DNA of 64,000 nt from Teratosphaeria epicoccoides (GCA_021401465.1 JADDMT010000074.1:62001-126000); one strand, 5' to 3'; counted from the first letter of the stretch, positions 21,321-33,600 are shown. A program made the numbers and translations. The notes: generated by a model from the letters alone, not told the origin.

Positions 21321-21997
21321 ATGATTCCTCAGAGAGCAGCTCAGCAGACGCTGCGACGGAGTATGGCTTCTCTGCGAATGGGCAAGACGAGCCTGAGCTG
21401 ATGATTAGATAGTTGCTCTCCAGCGGCCAGCATACCGATATGTTGCGCCAGCAGCCATTGCAGCCAGCCAGCAAGCATGCACCGGCCAGAAGAGGTTTGC
21501 AAATACTCAGATTCTCTAGTGATCTGGCGCCTTGCTAACCTGAGCGATGTTACAGGTTAGCAGCAACCACCACCGTCCCCGAGCACGAAGCCCGCAATGC
21601 AATCCTTGCCAAACAGCGCCTTAACCGTCCCGTCGCACCGCATCTTTCGATCTACCGCCCACAAGTCACCTGGTATCTTTCGGGCCTGAACCGCATTACA
21701 GGTGTCGCGCTCTCCGGCACCTTCTACCTCTATGGCCTGGGATACCTCGCAGCGCCCTACCTCGGCTGGCATCTTGAGTCTCAAGTCCTGGCTGCCAGCT
21801 TTGCAGCGTGGCCATTGTTCTTGCAGGCGGCGACGAAATTTGCTGTGGCGTTGCCCTTCACGTTCCATTCATTCAACTCATTGAGGCATTTGACTTGGGA
21901 TACCGCGAGCATGATCACGAACAAGCAGGTCAACCAGACGGGATGGTTTGTTGTGGGCCTGACTGTGGTCAGTTCGCTCGCATTGGCTTTCTTGTAG
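21321..21997 (+). CDS. SDH3: Succinate dehydrogenase cytochrome b560 subunit (SdhC/Sdh3)
   Basis: Three exons (21321-21360, 21431-21494, 21556-21997) give 181 residues, the normal family length. Exon 1 encodes MIPQRAAQQTLRR, the start of a mitochondrial presequence. Exon 2 continues it (YRYVAPAAIAASQQACTGQKR). Exon 3 carries the mature protein: ILAKQRLNRPVAPHLSIYRPQVTWYLS, the first span with NRITGVALSGTFYLYGLGY, a second hydrophobic stretch, PFTFHSFNSLRHLTWD (the His region binding haem b) and a last span ending LALAFL. The protein anchors complex II in the inner mitochondrial membrane and helps form the ubiquinone site. Intron 1 uses GTATGG with a CTGAT branch; intron 2 uses GTTTGC, GCTAAC and TTACAG. 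The first two exons are my reconstruction from frame and splice signals. Confidence 0.9.
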
Positions 21998-23758
21998 GCT
22001 GAGGACATGTCGGACAGTGGTGGAGAAGGCAGCGTCTCCACAGAAATCTCCCACATCTACATATGTGGCAAATATAAATAAATTGTCCAAGGGAAACCGC
22101 TCAGCCACCGCACTGCATCGACAACGCGCATGCTGGTGGCGCCTTTCAGCATGTGATTTTGGAAGTGAGATGCGCAGGAAGACCTTCCTCAATGCCGACG
22201 GGTTCCGCTCATATCTGCTGCCCTCGAGCAAGGTGTGTCTGCTCTCAAATCTTGGACCAAATACCCGACCGCTAAAGTGAGTAGATCCCAATGAGTTCTG
22301 GCACCAGACTCAGACTGGTCATCTTGACCGTGACCGATCGCAGTGGCAGCTTCAGCCCCACTCGCGTTTTCTGACCCATCTCTTGAAGTCCGCTCAAGCA
22401 CAAGGCCAGCTGTGGATGCCTTCGACAATCCTGCTCCCACATAGTCCGTCGGCAGCATGCCATCCGCATGTAGCTCCAGTCGACAAATAACCCTGCAGAT
22501 TCACATGCTGACAAGCCAGATTCCAAGCATTGGTATATAAGGTATTTCGACGCTAGTGCTCTCGCCATAGAAACGAGAGCCGACAGAGAGCACAAAAGCA
22601 ATGACAAAGCCGCAAGAGGTACAGCCTGACGTTCGCGTCCATTCAATGTCGTCTGCAGAGTGGAGTCCCCTCTGGTTTGGATGATGAGTGCTCCGACCTT
22701 ATCGACATCAGCAGTGATGTAGCGACTTACTGCCCAGCGAGCCCGCCAAGTGAAAGCGACGCCCCACATACCGCACTGGGCGCAGAGGGTGCAGAGACTA
22801 TCAGCCTCATGATCGGGCACCGTGTTATGTCGTCTGACTTGTTGTTGTCGGATGTTGGGCTCAGACCGTGCGGATCGCACTGAGGCCGAATAGAGCGGTG
22901 GACTCTTCGCAGTGCACTCAAAGGGGTCCTCAGGGTCTGGATCCTCATGGTTCTGCCTCAAAATTGAACAGCTCCGGCACGCGGTTTCGGTGTGGTAGTC
23001 CAAACCAACCACGAGGAAGGTCAGTGCCGTCGGCTACGTTTACTACTTGCTGCACAGACGGGCATGGAACATGCCCAAGCTGTATTCAATGATGCATGCA
23101 AGTTTTGCTGCGGCAGACCATCAGCCAGCTGACCAATATATCATGCTTGAGCGGATCAGCACTTTTAGTACAAACCCTACCCCTAACGCACACATCCAGG
23201 CGGCATCGATGGCTGACCAAACCTGGCGTAAAGAAGATATCGCAATACCCAGCCATGGTCCAACAACACAATGCAGAGGTCTCAAGGTACACCGCGTGAA
23301 TGCACATCGTCAGTGAGCTATTTCGCGCATGTCCACTCATTTCACCAGTCAACCAACCACTTAACGGCGCGAGAGTTAGAGTCAGCACTTGATAGACCAA
23401 CCGACTCCTGAGTAGCCTGCCAATCATCGCGTTCCGTAAACGTAGTAACGAATTCTGAGGCGTTTCAACAAGCAGTCGATCGTATCACCCAGCAGTCAGC
23501 CACCTCGTCCAATTGTCTGTGGAACCACTCAGCTGCAGATCAGCAGGCCGCTGGTGATTTTGGATGGCACTGTGAGGCTGCCGAGCCATCATACGACAGT
23601 CGTATATGCCAGTGCATACCCTGCGACGTTCCAAGTACTGCGTGAGCCCACAAAAAGGACCTGCGTTCTGGTACAGTCCCTGATGCTCGAGGCCGGCCAC
23701 CACGTCATGTCCACGCTCGAACGCCTGGATTCAACTATTCTCCACTCCGCCCCGATTC
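21998..23758. other. Gene-free stretch, 1.76 kb
   Basis: An AATAAA-like word (AATATAAATAAATTG at 22070-22085) follows SDH3 by about 75 bp and could be its polyadenylation signal. The rest has no recognisable gene. A 246-codon minus-strand frame (22272-23012) was judged spurious. Confidence 0.45.
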
Positions 23759-24182
23759 TCAGCCCAACCTAGCGGCCTCGCCCTCGTCGTCCCAAAGCGT
23801 GAACTTCGTCCCGTCTCTCACCCTGTCATCCTTGAGCATCCGCGCATCTTTCCTGACATCCTCTCCCTCTACCTCCAATCGCGCTTTTGGCTCCTTGGCC
23901 TCGATCAAGAAGTGGTTGTCGCAGTGTGGGCAGTACTCGTCGCTCTCTTCAAACTCTTGCATGTCTTTCCGGAAAGCTTTTTTGCACTTTTTGCATGCGA
24001 AGGTCATCTCGAGAGTTTGTTTGAGCGGGTGATCTGGTTGCTTCTCGGCATGACATTCGGCGCAGTCGAACCACTGGCGGCAGCATGGTGAGCGGATCGA
24101 GACTTGGGCATTGAGGACGTGTTTGCTGTGAGAGGTCAGCATGACAGGGGCGTGGCTGAAGCTGCAATCGGACTTGCCACAT
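23759..24182 (-). CDS. CHY-type zinc finger protein
   Basis: The best model has two exons, 24178-24182 (5 nt, ATGTG) and 23759-24125, joined across a GC-AG intron. It yields 123 residues starting MCKHVLNAQVSIRSPCC. The protein has the CHY pattern: CKH, CC...WFDCAECH, ACKKCKK and CPHCDNHF, with zinc ligands spaced as in the family, then an acidic tail ending EAARLG. Relatives include yeast Hot13, an intermembrane-space protein assisting small Tim protein oxidation, and many uncharacterised fungal zinc fingers. Without splicing, an in-frame ATG at 24142 gives MLTSHSKHVLN, which replaces the first zinc-binding Cys by Ser. That is why I prefer the spliced start. The gene is divergent from the 5-phosphatase gene. 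Confidence 0.85.
24126..24177 (-). other. GC-AG intron of the CHY zinc finger gene
   Basis: 52-nt intron with donor GCAAGT, the strong consensus of GC-type donors, a CTGAC branch word and acceptor CACAG. Splicing creates the Met-Cys-Lys-His start from a 5-nt first exon. Inferred from frame and family pattern; no transcript seen. Confidence 0.7.
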
Positions 24183-24661
24183 GGTCAACGGCGAGACGGG
24201 AGTTTTGATACGTATCGTATCCAACACTCCTGAAGGGTCAGATATTCTCGCGTCAGTTTCGTGCTGACAGCGGGGGCCGTTTCAGAAGTGTCAGGGGCGC
24301 TGCAGCGAACAAGGCTCGGCGCGCGGCAGACCAAACGGCCAGTCTCCCAGACCCACATGTGTTGATCGGCACTTGACAAGTGGTTGCTCAGCTTACGAAG
24401 TAGCTGCCACGAGTCATTGTTGTAGTGATGGGCTGTAAAACACCCGACAGCCTCAAGACAGCGATACTGAGCGCCAACAGTTGATGCGCCAGATCCTGGT
24501 GTCTTTGTTTGGTCTGTGGCATCAGTGCTGGGTGGAGTGCCGCCATCATTACACACCGACACCCGCGGAACTTTTGGAAGGAGCGACAAATCATGGCGAA
24601 ACGCTGGTTGGATGAGAGATAGTGCAAGGATCTCAATATATATAAGGCATAGACTGCAATA
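24183..24661. promoter_or_regulatory. Divergent promoter region, CHY protein / 5-phosphatase
   Basis: 479 bp separate the two divergent start codons. A TATATATAAG element at 24637-24645 lies only about 20 bp before the 5-phosphatase ATG. That is too close for an ordinary TATA box with a leader unless transcripts begin at or after this ATG. Confidence 0.45.
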
Positions 24662-27600
24662 ATGGCGGATAGCGACCAGGGCCCGGACGCGTCGTCGATC
24701 AAGCCGGTGTCCTCTCTACGGTCGAGATTCGAGAATTTGGGCAAGGATGACGAGAAAAGGCGTGGCAATCCAAAGGTCGAAGGGAAAAGGCAAGCTTCGT
24801 TGACAGCAGAGGTGCCATCCATCATCCGGAGGTCAAGCGCGTCTGATGACAAGACGAGTCCAGCATGGGCACCAGTGGGCAGCGTTGGAAGCCTTCAGGC
24901 GGGCTCCAGGAAGCGCCTACCAAGTCCGCCACGAGCAAGGCCAGTGTCACTGGTCATGATACCTTCGCAAAAGTCACCGCCGATGGTCACAGTGGAAGCC
25001 CCGCACTCTCCGGCCAACGCTGCGTCAATGGGGATGCGATTGGGCAGCATACCACCTCTCACACCAGACTTAACGAGCGGATCACCAACTGAGGATCATG
25101 CCCGCTCGCTGAGCCGGAACTCAACGCCGATGCTCGAGAAAAGGATGTCAGCTTTCTTGCAGAACGAAGCTCCACCGAAGATTGACTTCGCAAGCAAGCC
25201 CAAGCCTATGGCAGGCAGCGAAGCACAATCTGCCAAAGTGCCGCCGCCCGTCAATCGCACAGGCAAACCTAACGTACCGGCAAAGCCTACTACTTTGGCG
25301 CAGAAGACTAGTAGTCTTTCAGCACCGGATCCGAAGCCTGCTGAACTCAGCGATACTAGCGCTTCGCCGTTCAGCACTCCACCAAGCAGTGGTGATACAT
25401 CGCCCATCCGGCGTAGAAGCTCCGTGCCACCAAAACACTCTCGGAACCCATCCGACGCCTCTTTTGTTGAAAGCCTTGACGGCGACTCTGGTATATCATC
25501 TCCCGCACGCACTCGAGCAGGATCAGAGGCGTCGTTTGTGCCCCGCATGCGTGGTGAATCAGATGCTTGTTTTGCTGGTGGTCGCAATCGTGCTACTTCT
25601 AACGCCTCTTGGGTCGAGCCGTCTTCTTCTCCGCGCCGTCATCATTTCGCTCCGCCGCCAGTCCGCCATCATGTTGCGTCCAGGCGGGAGCAGCAGGTCA
25701 ACGGCCTGGCTCGGACTTCAACTTTACCCATATCACACATACGGACCCAAAGCAGCAGCAGCGCTGAAGCGAATGCGACAGAAGACAGGCCTCGATTGCC
25801 AGCTCGACCGGAGTTGTTGATGAGATCTGGACGTACCAGTCCGACTAAAACCCGTTCTGGTAGGACAAGCCCGTCCAAGCTTTCCCAGCAGATGAATGCA
25901 AGACCATCGATCGAGGGACTGAAAAGGGCGGCTACTTTCAACGATCCTACAACCACTGCTCGTATACCTTCCAGCAACCCTGTACCGCGCTCTTCGGCGC
26001 TGGCCCAAGGCTTCAGCAGGGCAGCGTCTCTGGCTGGCGCACCGCCCGCCGTGCCTGCGCCGCGAAGGTCGATGGACTCAAGGCGGCCTCAGGACTCAGG
26101 CTTCCCGCCCAGTGACAGCCAGCGTCGTAGTCTAGACACTGGCCGGGTTCAAATACCCGCATTCCATTCACATATGGACGGTCACTCGCGCGACGATGAG
26201 CCCGACATAGACCTTATAGTCGGAGCTGAAGGCCAGTCACAAGCAGCGTCGGACTATCCGGACTCAACAAAAGCAAATCGACGCCCACCACGGTACCCGC
26301 ATCGACCGCATCACATTTCGACGGACTATGACACTAGGCTGCTTGGAGTCTGTGGCGAGTATGTTGTCACGTCTGGCTATCTCACCAAAGCTTGGAATCT
26401 ACTTACTGGCGAGCCTTTACTCAACATGGTTCATAGTGAGAATACCAAGGTGACGTCGTTGGTCTTCAAGCCGACCGCAGATGTCACAGATCAAGGCAAA
26501 CGGGTATGGCTGGGTACCAACATCGGTGACATACATGAGGTCGATATCCCATCGCAAACGCTTGTCAAAACCAAAACCGGAGCGCATACTCGTCGCGAGA
26601 TCGTACGGATGTTCCGGCACGGCAACGAGATATGGACGATGAACGACGGCGGGGACTTTAATGTCTGGAAACCCGATCATAAAGGCATGGCAAGTCTGGA
26701 CTCACAATGCGTCAACTTTCGCGTGCCGAAAGGTTCGGCCTTCGCCATTGTGTGCGATCGGTACGTGTGGGTAGCAACCGGGAGAGATCTGAGGGTGTAC
26801 GATCCTTCAGCGCAATCCGATACTGAGTTTCCGATACTGCGAAACGCTCTGTCACAAGCTGGGACTGGCGACATTACATCAGGTGCCATCATAAACAGCA
26901 AGCCTGACCTAGTCTACTTTGGCCATGCAGATGGCAAAGTGAGTGTCTACAACCATAGGGATTACACCTGCCTGGGCGTGGTGAATGTCAGCTTGTACAA
27001 GATCAGCTCGCTGGCTGGCGTTGGTGACTACTTGTGGGCCGGCTTCAGCACTGGCATGATATACGTCTACGATACTTCGACAATACCATGGCAAGTCAGG
27101 AAAGACTGGGAAGCACACGAGAGGAAGCAGGTCGCTGGTATTGTGGCCGATCCTTCTGCTTTGTGGATCTTGGATCGCTTGCAAGTCGTCTCGCTCGGCA
27201 CGGACAACATGATACGTTTCTGGGATGGTCTGCTAGAAGAGGACTGGCTGGAATTGCGAATGCAGGACCATGACTCGCAGTTCTGCACATTCCGTGAGTT
27301 GACTGCTGCGGTTTTGACGTGGAACGCGGGCGCCTCGAAGCCGAATCATTTGCAGCATAGCATGGACGACAGAAACTTCCTGCATGATTACATCACAGCT
27401 GGGGACCCGCCGGACATACTCGTCTTCGGATTTCAAGAGCTCGTTGATCTGGAAGATAAGAAGACAACTGCTAAAGCTTTCTTTAAGAGTAAAAAGAAGG
27501 GCCCAGAGGAGCAGGAGCACGTTGGCCATCAGTACCGTGCATGGAGAGACCATCTAACCAGGTGCATCCAGGACTATATGCCGACTGATCAGCCGTATAC

Positions 27601-28534
27601 GCTACTACACACTGCAAGCTTGGTGGGATTGTTCACGTGCATCTTTGTCAAATCGTCCGAGCGAAACAGAATCAGGCATGTTCACACTGCGGAGATCAAA
27701 CGTGGTATGGGCGGCTTGCACGGCAACAAAGGAGCCTTGATCATGCGGATGGTCCTCGACGACAGCAGTCTATGCTTCGTCAACTGCCATCTTGCAGCCG
27801 GGCAAACACAAACCATGCATCGCAACAATGACGTCGCGGCCATTCTCGAGACGCCTGTATTGCCCTCGTATCCGATGAGCAGCGATAGCCAGGCGCAACA
27901 TGGCGATGTTTTCTTATTTGGGGGCGACGGGAGCATGATTATGGATCATGAGATCTGCGTCCTGCATGGCGATCTGAACTACCGCATTGACACTATGGGG
28001 AGAGACACTGTTGTCAAGCACGTTGCTACAAACAACCTGGCTCGGCTACTCGAACGGGACCAACTACTCCTAAGCAGGAAGAAAAACCCTGGCTTCCGAT
28101 TACGTGCCTTCCAGGAAAGCCCCATCACCTTTGCGCCGACCTACAAGTACAATCTGCATAGCGATGACTATGATACAAGTGAGAAGCGGCGCGCTCCTGC
28201 GTGGTGCGATCGAATCTTGTATCGGGGCATTGGCAGGGTCAAGATGGAGCATTACCGGAGGTGGGAAGTGAGGGTGAGCGATCATCGGCCGGTGAGTGGC
28301 AGGCTCAAACTCAGGGTCAAGACAATCGATGCTGGTCGGAGGGATCAAGTGGTGGAAGACTGCCAACGGGAATTCGAACAGGCAAAGCGAAGAATTGCTA
28401 AATGCGTCAAGTGAGTGCTGGTACTTCCATTTCCTACTTGTCATCCACTGACCCGTCTTTGCAGACAGCAATATTTCGTCAATGTTCTTGGTCTCACGCA
28501 GCAGGAGGCCGAAGCTGCTTTGGCTGGCAAGTAG
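24662..28534 (+). CDS. Inositol polyphosphate 5-phosphatase with WD40-like propeller
   Basis: Two exons (24662-28410 and 28465-28534; GTGAGT...TTTGCAG) give 1272 residues. Residues 1-540 are Ser/Pro-rich and disordered. A WD40-like beta-propeller follows (about 545-870: LLGVCGEYVVTSGYLTKAWNL, VWLGTNIGDIHEVD and similar blades). The C terminus is an inositol 5-phosphatase domain of the DNase I fold: LTWNAG, VFGFQELVDL with the metal-binding Glu, NKGALIMRM, FVNCHLAAG, LHGDLNYRID, RRAPAWCDRILYRG and VSDHRPVSG. All expected catalytic segments are intact. The family removes the 5-phosphate of phosphoinositides or inositol phosphates at membranes. The short second exon adds QQYFVNVLGLTQQEAEAAL. Which substrate it uses cannot be told from sequence. 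Confidence 0.93.
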
Positions 28535-28847
28535 TCGCGCCGAGCCTGGACTCACCATAGCCTAGTTACGAAAACCAACTAATGAGGCTAGTCTGGCAAA
28601 CCTGATTGTCTTCAAATAAGTTTGCACTAAGATCTCGCAAACGAAAGCCAATCTGGATGCTCGTGAAAGTGTGGGGCCTCTTTTGCGTGTACATGACATC
28701 AGCGAGCTGTAATTGTCGTGTGGCGCGTGCCCTCCAACGCCCATCGTCAATAAACCGTCATTGACACAATCGAAGCTCCTGATGAGGAATTCTGTATAGA
28801 ACATAACTTGAAGGCGCCAAACGCGCAGTCCAACCAGTTCCCTTCAC
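28535..28847. other. Intergenic, 313 bp
   Basis: Between the 5-phosphatase stop and the GFA-like start. It should hold a 3' end and a promoter. Nothing else seen. Confidence 0.5.
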
Positions 28848-29781
28848 ATGTCTTGCAGAGTCTTGTCTGCAAGCATCAGAACAGTCACGACCCGTCTGTT
28901 GAGTACCAGAGCAGCTCCTGCCTCGTTCGTCAGGACATCTAAACCTCTCACCAGCTTTACCACCAGACTCTTCAGCATCTCAACAACCAAGATGGATGAC
29001 CGCGAGGCCAAAGCCAAGGAGTCTCTTCCCGCCCAGGACCACTGGAAGATTCGTGCCCCATACAAGATCCATGAGTCCAATGAGCACTTTAACGCTCGCT
29101 ACGAGGCGAGCTGCCATTGTGGTAAAGTGAAGTACCAGTTAAGCAGAGAAGAGCCACTGGACAGCAAGTTGTGCCATTGCACGACCTGTCAGACACAGCA
29201 CGGTAAGATATAGCTTGAGACCATCAAGGTGCTTGGCGTGTTCCGCCACGCATTCTTACGTAGCTAGGCTGTCATTATTGAGAGGAATATACTGACGACA
29301 CGCCTTTATCTAGCCGCGCCTTTCCAATGGGCAGCCATCTTCCACAAAGACGACATCAACTTCGTCTACGGCCACCACGACCTCGAATGGTATGACCCGA
29401 CGTCCAAGTCCGTCGAGCACAAGCTGCCATGCAAGGTCCGCTGCTCCTTCTGCCACTCACCGATCATGGACGAGGGTCGCAACATGATTCTCGTCTTCCC
29501 GAGTTTGGTGCACCTGAAAACCGACGCGGACAAGGCCAACTTCAAGCCGCGCTGCCATATGTTCTATGGGCAGAGGGTCATGGATGTGCCTGATGGCTTG
29601 CCCAAGTGGACGGGTCTGAACCAGGAGAGCGAATTGATCGAGGACAGCCCGCCAGAACTGGTGAGTCGTGATAAATATGCTCATGGCCTCGGCATACTAA
29701 TGCTTTGTGTAGGTCCAAGAGTTCGAAAGGAAGAGGGAAAAGGAGCGTCAAGAGAAGTTCAAGAAGGGCGAGAACAAATAA
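28848..29781 (+). CDS. GFA/CENP-V-type zinc protein with possible mitochondrial presequence
   Basis: Three exons (28848-29202, 29314-29660, 29713-29781) encode 256 residues. The core is a GFA domain: ASCHCGKVKYQLS and LCHCTTCQTQH with zinc-binding Cys, then PFQWAAIFHKDDI, HKLPCKVRCSFCHSPIMDEGRN and MFYGQRVMDVPDGLPKWTGL. Members were named for glutathione-dependent formaldehyde activation, but most have unproven activity. The first 48 residues are basic and hydroxylated, without acidic residues (MSCRVLSASIRTVTTRLLST, then TTRLFSISTTK), as in a mitochondrial presequence. Met49 (MDDREAKAKE) begins the conserved protein and could start a cytosolic form. The last exon gives a highly charged Lys/Glu helix. 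Confidence 0.88.
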
Positions 29782-30625
29782 GCAGTTCACAGAATTCAGC
29801 CGCGAAGACAGCACATTGCTGCGTAGTTGCAAAGCGAATCTTTGGACGAGATCAAAAGGAACGACAGATATGAATGGCGGAAACGGACAGACCCATGGAA
29901 TCTGCAGCGCAGATCAGCAGCAGATTAGTGGATAGAGTGGACGATCGTGCCATGATTCTCCTGCATGTCGTGGTTGAGGTGTGGATTCGTAGAAGGTACT
30001 TTACTACCTGCACATATCCCCGCTATTACCCACAACGATTTTCCGAAAAGGAGTGGTCCGATTTCCAGGGTGATCATGCAGTCAACTGGCCAGTTCACTG
30101 AATGATTTGGTTGACGGCTGCCTGGCTGGCGATGCGAAAATGAGAGCTTCGTCAAGCGAGTCACTGCTTTTTGATGTGATTAGGTGCTCCTTGATGTGGC
30201 TGACTGCCTTTCGATGCACATGAGGGAATGGCCATATGGTTGAGGGCTCCCCAATGTGGTTGACTCTCCGCGCAAATAATGGCTGCTTTCCATTCGTCAA
30301 CCAGTTGATACATTCGACTGCTCCTTGATCTAGCTGATCGCTCTTTGACTCCCAGGCCATTGATATCGCAGGCAGTCTCAACCGCATATTACCTGCGAAG
30401 CGCGTCCAGCTATTGGCAGGCAAACGCGTTCATGCATGAGTCAGCAATGCCAAGGCAACATCTCCGGCGTCAAGGTCGATCTAAGATTCTACGACTGCAG
30501 ACGCCACTCGCCATGCCGTGCACTTTCTTTCACATGCTGGCTTGTTTCTGTTCTTGATCAAACTGACACATGAGACTGACCATGGCATTTTTTATTGACG
30601 GTCTTGGGCTTGAGACGTGTGCGCG
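29782..30625. other. Intergenic, 844 bp
   Basis: No gene. The middle (30085-30345) has imperfect repeats listed separately. The right part should hold the chromodomain gene promoter. Confidence 0.45.
30085..30345. repeat. Degenerate repeats of GCTCCTTGAT(G/C)T(G/A)GCTGA type
   Basis: Imperfect copies of a 20-40 bp word such as GGTGCTCCTTGATGTGGCTG, GGGCTCCCCAATGTGGTTGA and CTGCTCCTTGATCTAGCTGA recur, separated by related TTGAC/GACTG words. It looks like a decayed minisatellite. Confidence 0.5.
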
Positions 30626-33600
30626 ATGAAGCGCAAGCAAGTTGCACCTCCGGCCACTGCAGCTACACCAACTGCCAGGAAGCGCGTTAAGCACGGTGCG
30701 TTTATCTTGTGTCGCGATGGCCCTATGTGAGGCTCGTTGTACGCTGTAGAATCTCGATGCTGATTATTGAAAGCGCACGCGTCACCGTCGAAGACGGAAC
30801 ATCCACACGGTGAGGTTGACTACGAGAGGGAGTACAGAGTCAGAGCGATTATAGACGAGAAAGGCTCTAGATTCCTCATCGACTGGGAGCCCGACGAGGA
30901 AACCGGCCAAGTCTATCAACCTACCTGGGAGCCGAAAACGAACGCCAACGAGGAGGCGAAAGCGGAGTGGTATCGTCAGAAAGCCGAGGATCGTGCTGCT
31001 GCACTTCCTCTTGGAAAGCCAGCCGCTGGAGCGGCAAAAAAGCGTGGTCGCCGGCGCACGCCAAAAGCTAAGCCGCAGTGGCATCCGCCCACTTCCTGGG
31101 ATCGATCCGGAGACACCCAGACAGGCGCAGCATCTTCCCCTCCTCGGCCTGACCGTAAGAAGCCTGAAGTCATTGAGAGCCCAGACAAGCAAGCTACGTC
31201 TGACGCGGAGCTAGAGCTCGAAGAAGCTGCTGCTAGCCCTCTGCTTGAGCCGGTCGTTGAGGTTTCGGATCCGCCATCGAGCTTTCAAGCTGGAGCTTAT
31301 CAGAAGTTCGGTTCATCGTCTTCACAATCGGCTGCTACTGCGTCCAATCCTGGTGGAAGTAATAGCACTGTGTACCAGTCCCAGACGGTACCAGTCAATT
31401 TTGGCGAGCGATCGGCACGAGTCATCCCAGATTCACAGACTTTGGTAGACCTCTACAGTGCTGCACCTGCTGTGACTGAGGCTGAAGAGCGAGAGACGCC
31501 AACTTGTCCTGCTGCCGCAAACGGGAGCGATCAATTGGAAGCTGCGAGTTCTGCTGTGAGCGCAGCCGAGCCTTCTTCACAGGTCCTTCCTGCGTCTTCC
31601 GGTCCTGGACCAGTCCAGCGAGTCGATCATCCGCCCGCGGCATCACGCGCTCAAGCAGCAGTCTCAACATCAGTCTCAGCACAAGACGAATCCGTGCTTG
31701 ACGTACCGCAGTCAGCTGTGGGGATAGTGCCCGAGAGCTGTATACGGGTCGAGCCTACGGTGAGAACGCATGAAGGCGCTGCCAGCCAATCTCCCTCCCA
31801 CGTGCCGAGAACAGACTCGGGAGACCCTGTGTCATCCGCTCCACAAAGCCTGGAGCGAATAGAGCAGGATTCCGAACGCTCGCAAGCAGTTCTAGCAGCC
31901 ACAAGCATAGACTCGGGAGACCTTGTGTCATCCAGTCAACAAAGCTTGGAGCGAATAGAGCAGGACACCGAACACTCGCAAGCAGTTGTAGCAGCCCCGA
32001 GGACAGCTTCGGGAGACCCTGTGTCAACCGGTCCACATAGCTCGGAGCCAATAGAGCAGGACTCTGACCACTCGCAAGCAGTTGTAGTAGCCCCGGGCAC
32101 GGACTCAGGAGACCCTGTGTCATCCGATCCACAAAGCTCGGAGCGAATAGAGCAGGACACCGAACACTCGCAAGCAGTTGTACCAGGTCCGAGCACGACT
32201 CCTCGTGAAAAGAATTCTCAGGCTGCCGCAGACAATAGTCAGCCCACTTCGCCAGTGTCTGAAGCTGTACCAAGCATCACAGCTTCCCGTTCACACTTCG
32301 AGCTTGAGGTCTTGAACGGCATCGGTTCAGTGGTCAGGGAGGGCACAGCTAGTCCAACGCGACCAGATACGCAAAAGGCTACAGTGCCTCGATCTATATT
32401 CCATAGCCAACTTGCCCGTCCAGGCACTAGCGCGAGCCAGGTATCGCCCCTCATCAGAAGAAATCTCCAGCCCTATTTTTCGGGAGTGCGAGCGTCAAGC
32501 CTGCCGGCGTCTCACTCATCCGCACTCCAGTCATCGAGTTCCATACCCTCGGTGCCCTCTAGGTTCGCAGTCACGATAGGTGAGAGCGCACCACCACGAC
32601 CGGTCGCGCCATCTAGTGAGATGAGCTACGCGTGGCAGGGATCAAGACGAGCCATGGATGCTTCGCAAGCTTCGATGAAGTCTACACCAAGGCTCATTGA
32701 TACCCTGAATGCTATTCGCGAGCAGAGTCGCAAAGCCTCCACCCAGCCTTCACCGCAAGCAGTCTCGCAGTCCTCCATTCAGAGTCCTGCTTTCTTGACG
32801 CAAGCACCCAGACTAGTGTCTAATCCGATAGCTGAGGAGCAGTATCGTCGCTCGCCGTCTGCCGTGCCCGCAATGGAGCCGGTGGCAGAGATCTCCCAAG
32901 AAGAGCAGAACACGTCTGAGCGCTACCCTACATTGTTCCCACAGAATGAGGCGAATGGCAATTTGCAACGCATAAAGTCGATGGCGGAGGGGGTGACGCT
33001 CAGTCGGCAGCAGTCGAAAGTGCCGTCGCCATCACTCCTCACTCATCTTGTTCCAGTCGGGCTCGTAGGCCAACAGCGAGATGAGTGCTCTTCTTTACCA
33101 AGCTATACTCCTTCGCGAGAGATCCTGGATAGGTTCTTGACTACCGAAAATCCCGACTCAAAGCTCATCGCTGCTATTGAGAGACTTGTGCAGCGCCTGA
33201 GGCACGTCGCCTTGCACATGGATCTGCAAAACGATGAGACCGCTACCCAATATGACGTGGGACTGCGCACACAAGTCGATTGGGACTTGAGCTGCAGCGG
33301 CAAGTTTCGTTTTCTCAAAGCGCTCTTCGACGACTTGCGCGACCAAACTGTGCATGTAGCTATTGTTATGCGGCCAGGGAGGATTATGGGAATCCTAGAA
33401 GCGTTCTTGCGAGACATATCAGTACCGCACAGACGTCTAGCCGACATTGCAACCTCTAGCCTACAGAGCGGGACGCAGGGACTGATGGTGACTCTAGTGT
33501 CCACCAAAGATGAGGTCGGCGACGTTCAGCCTTCTCCAGCAGATGTGCTTATCGCTATCGAACCCACAGTGGACGAAGAGTGCCTGCCCATTCGTGCATT

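Noticed and set aside
21440..21494. ATG at 21440 as the SDH3 start
   Set aside because: It gives a shorter protein with a weaker presequence; the upstream ATG at 21321 with two introns gives a typical length and a standard TTACAG acceptor.
22272..23012. 246-codon minus-strand frame
   Set aside because: Composition lacks domain character and several alternative frames cover it; no motif recognised.
24185..24589. Minus-strand frame as N-terminal part of the CHY protein
   Set aside because: It does not join in phase with good splice sites, and the MCKH start explains the family pattern better.
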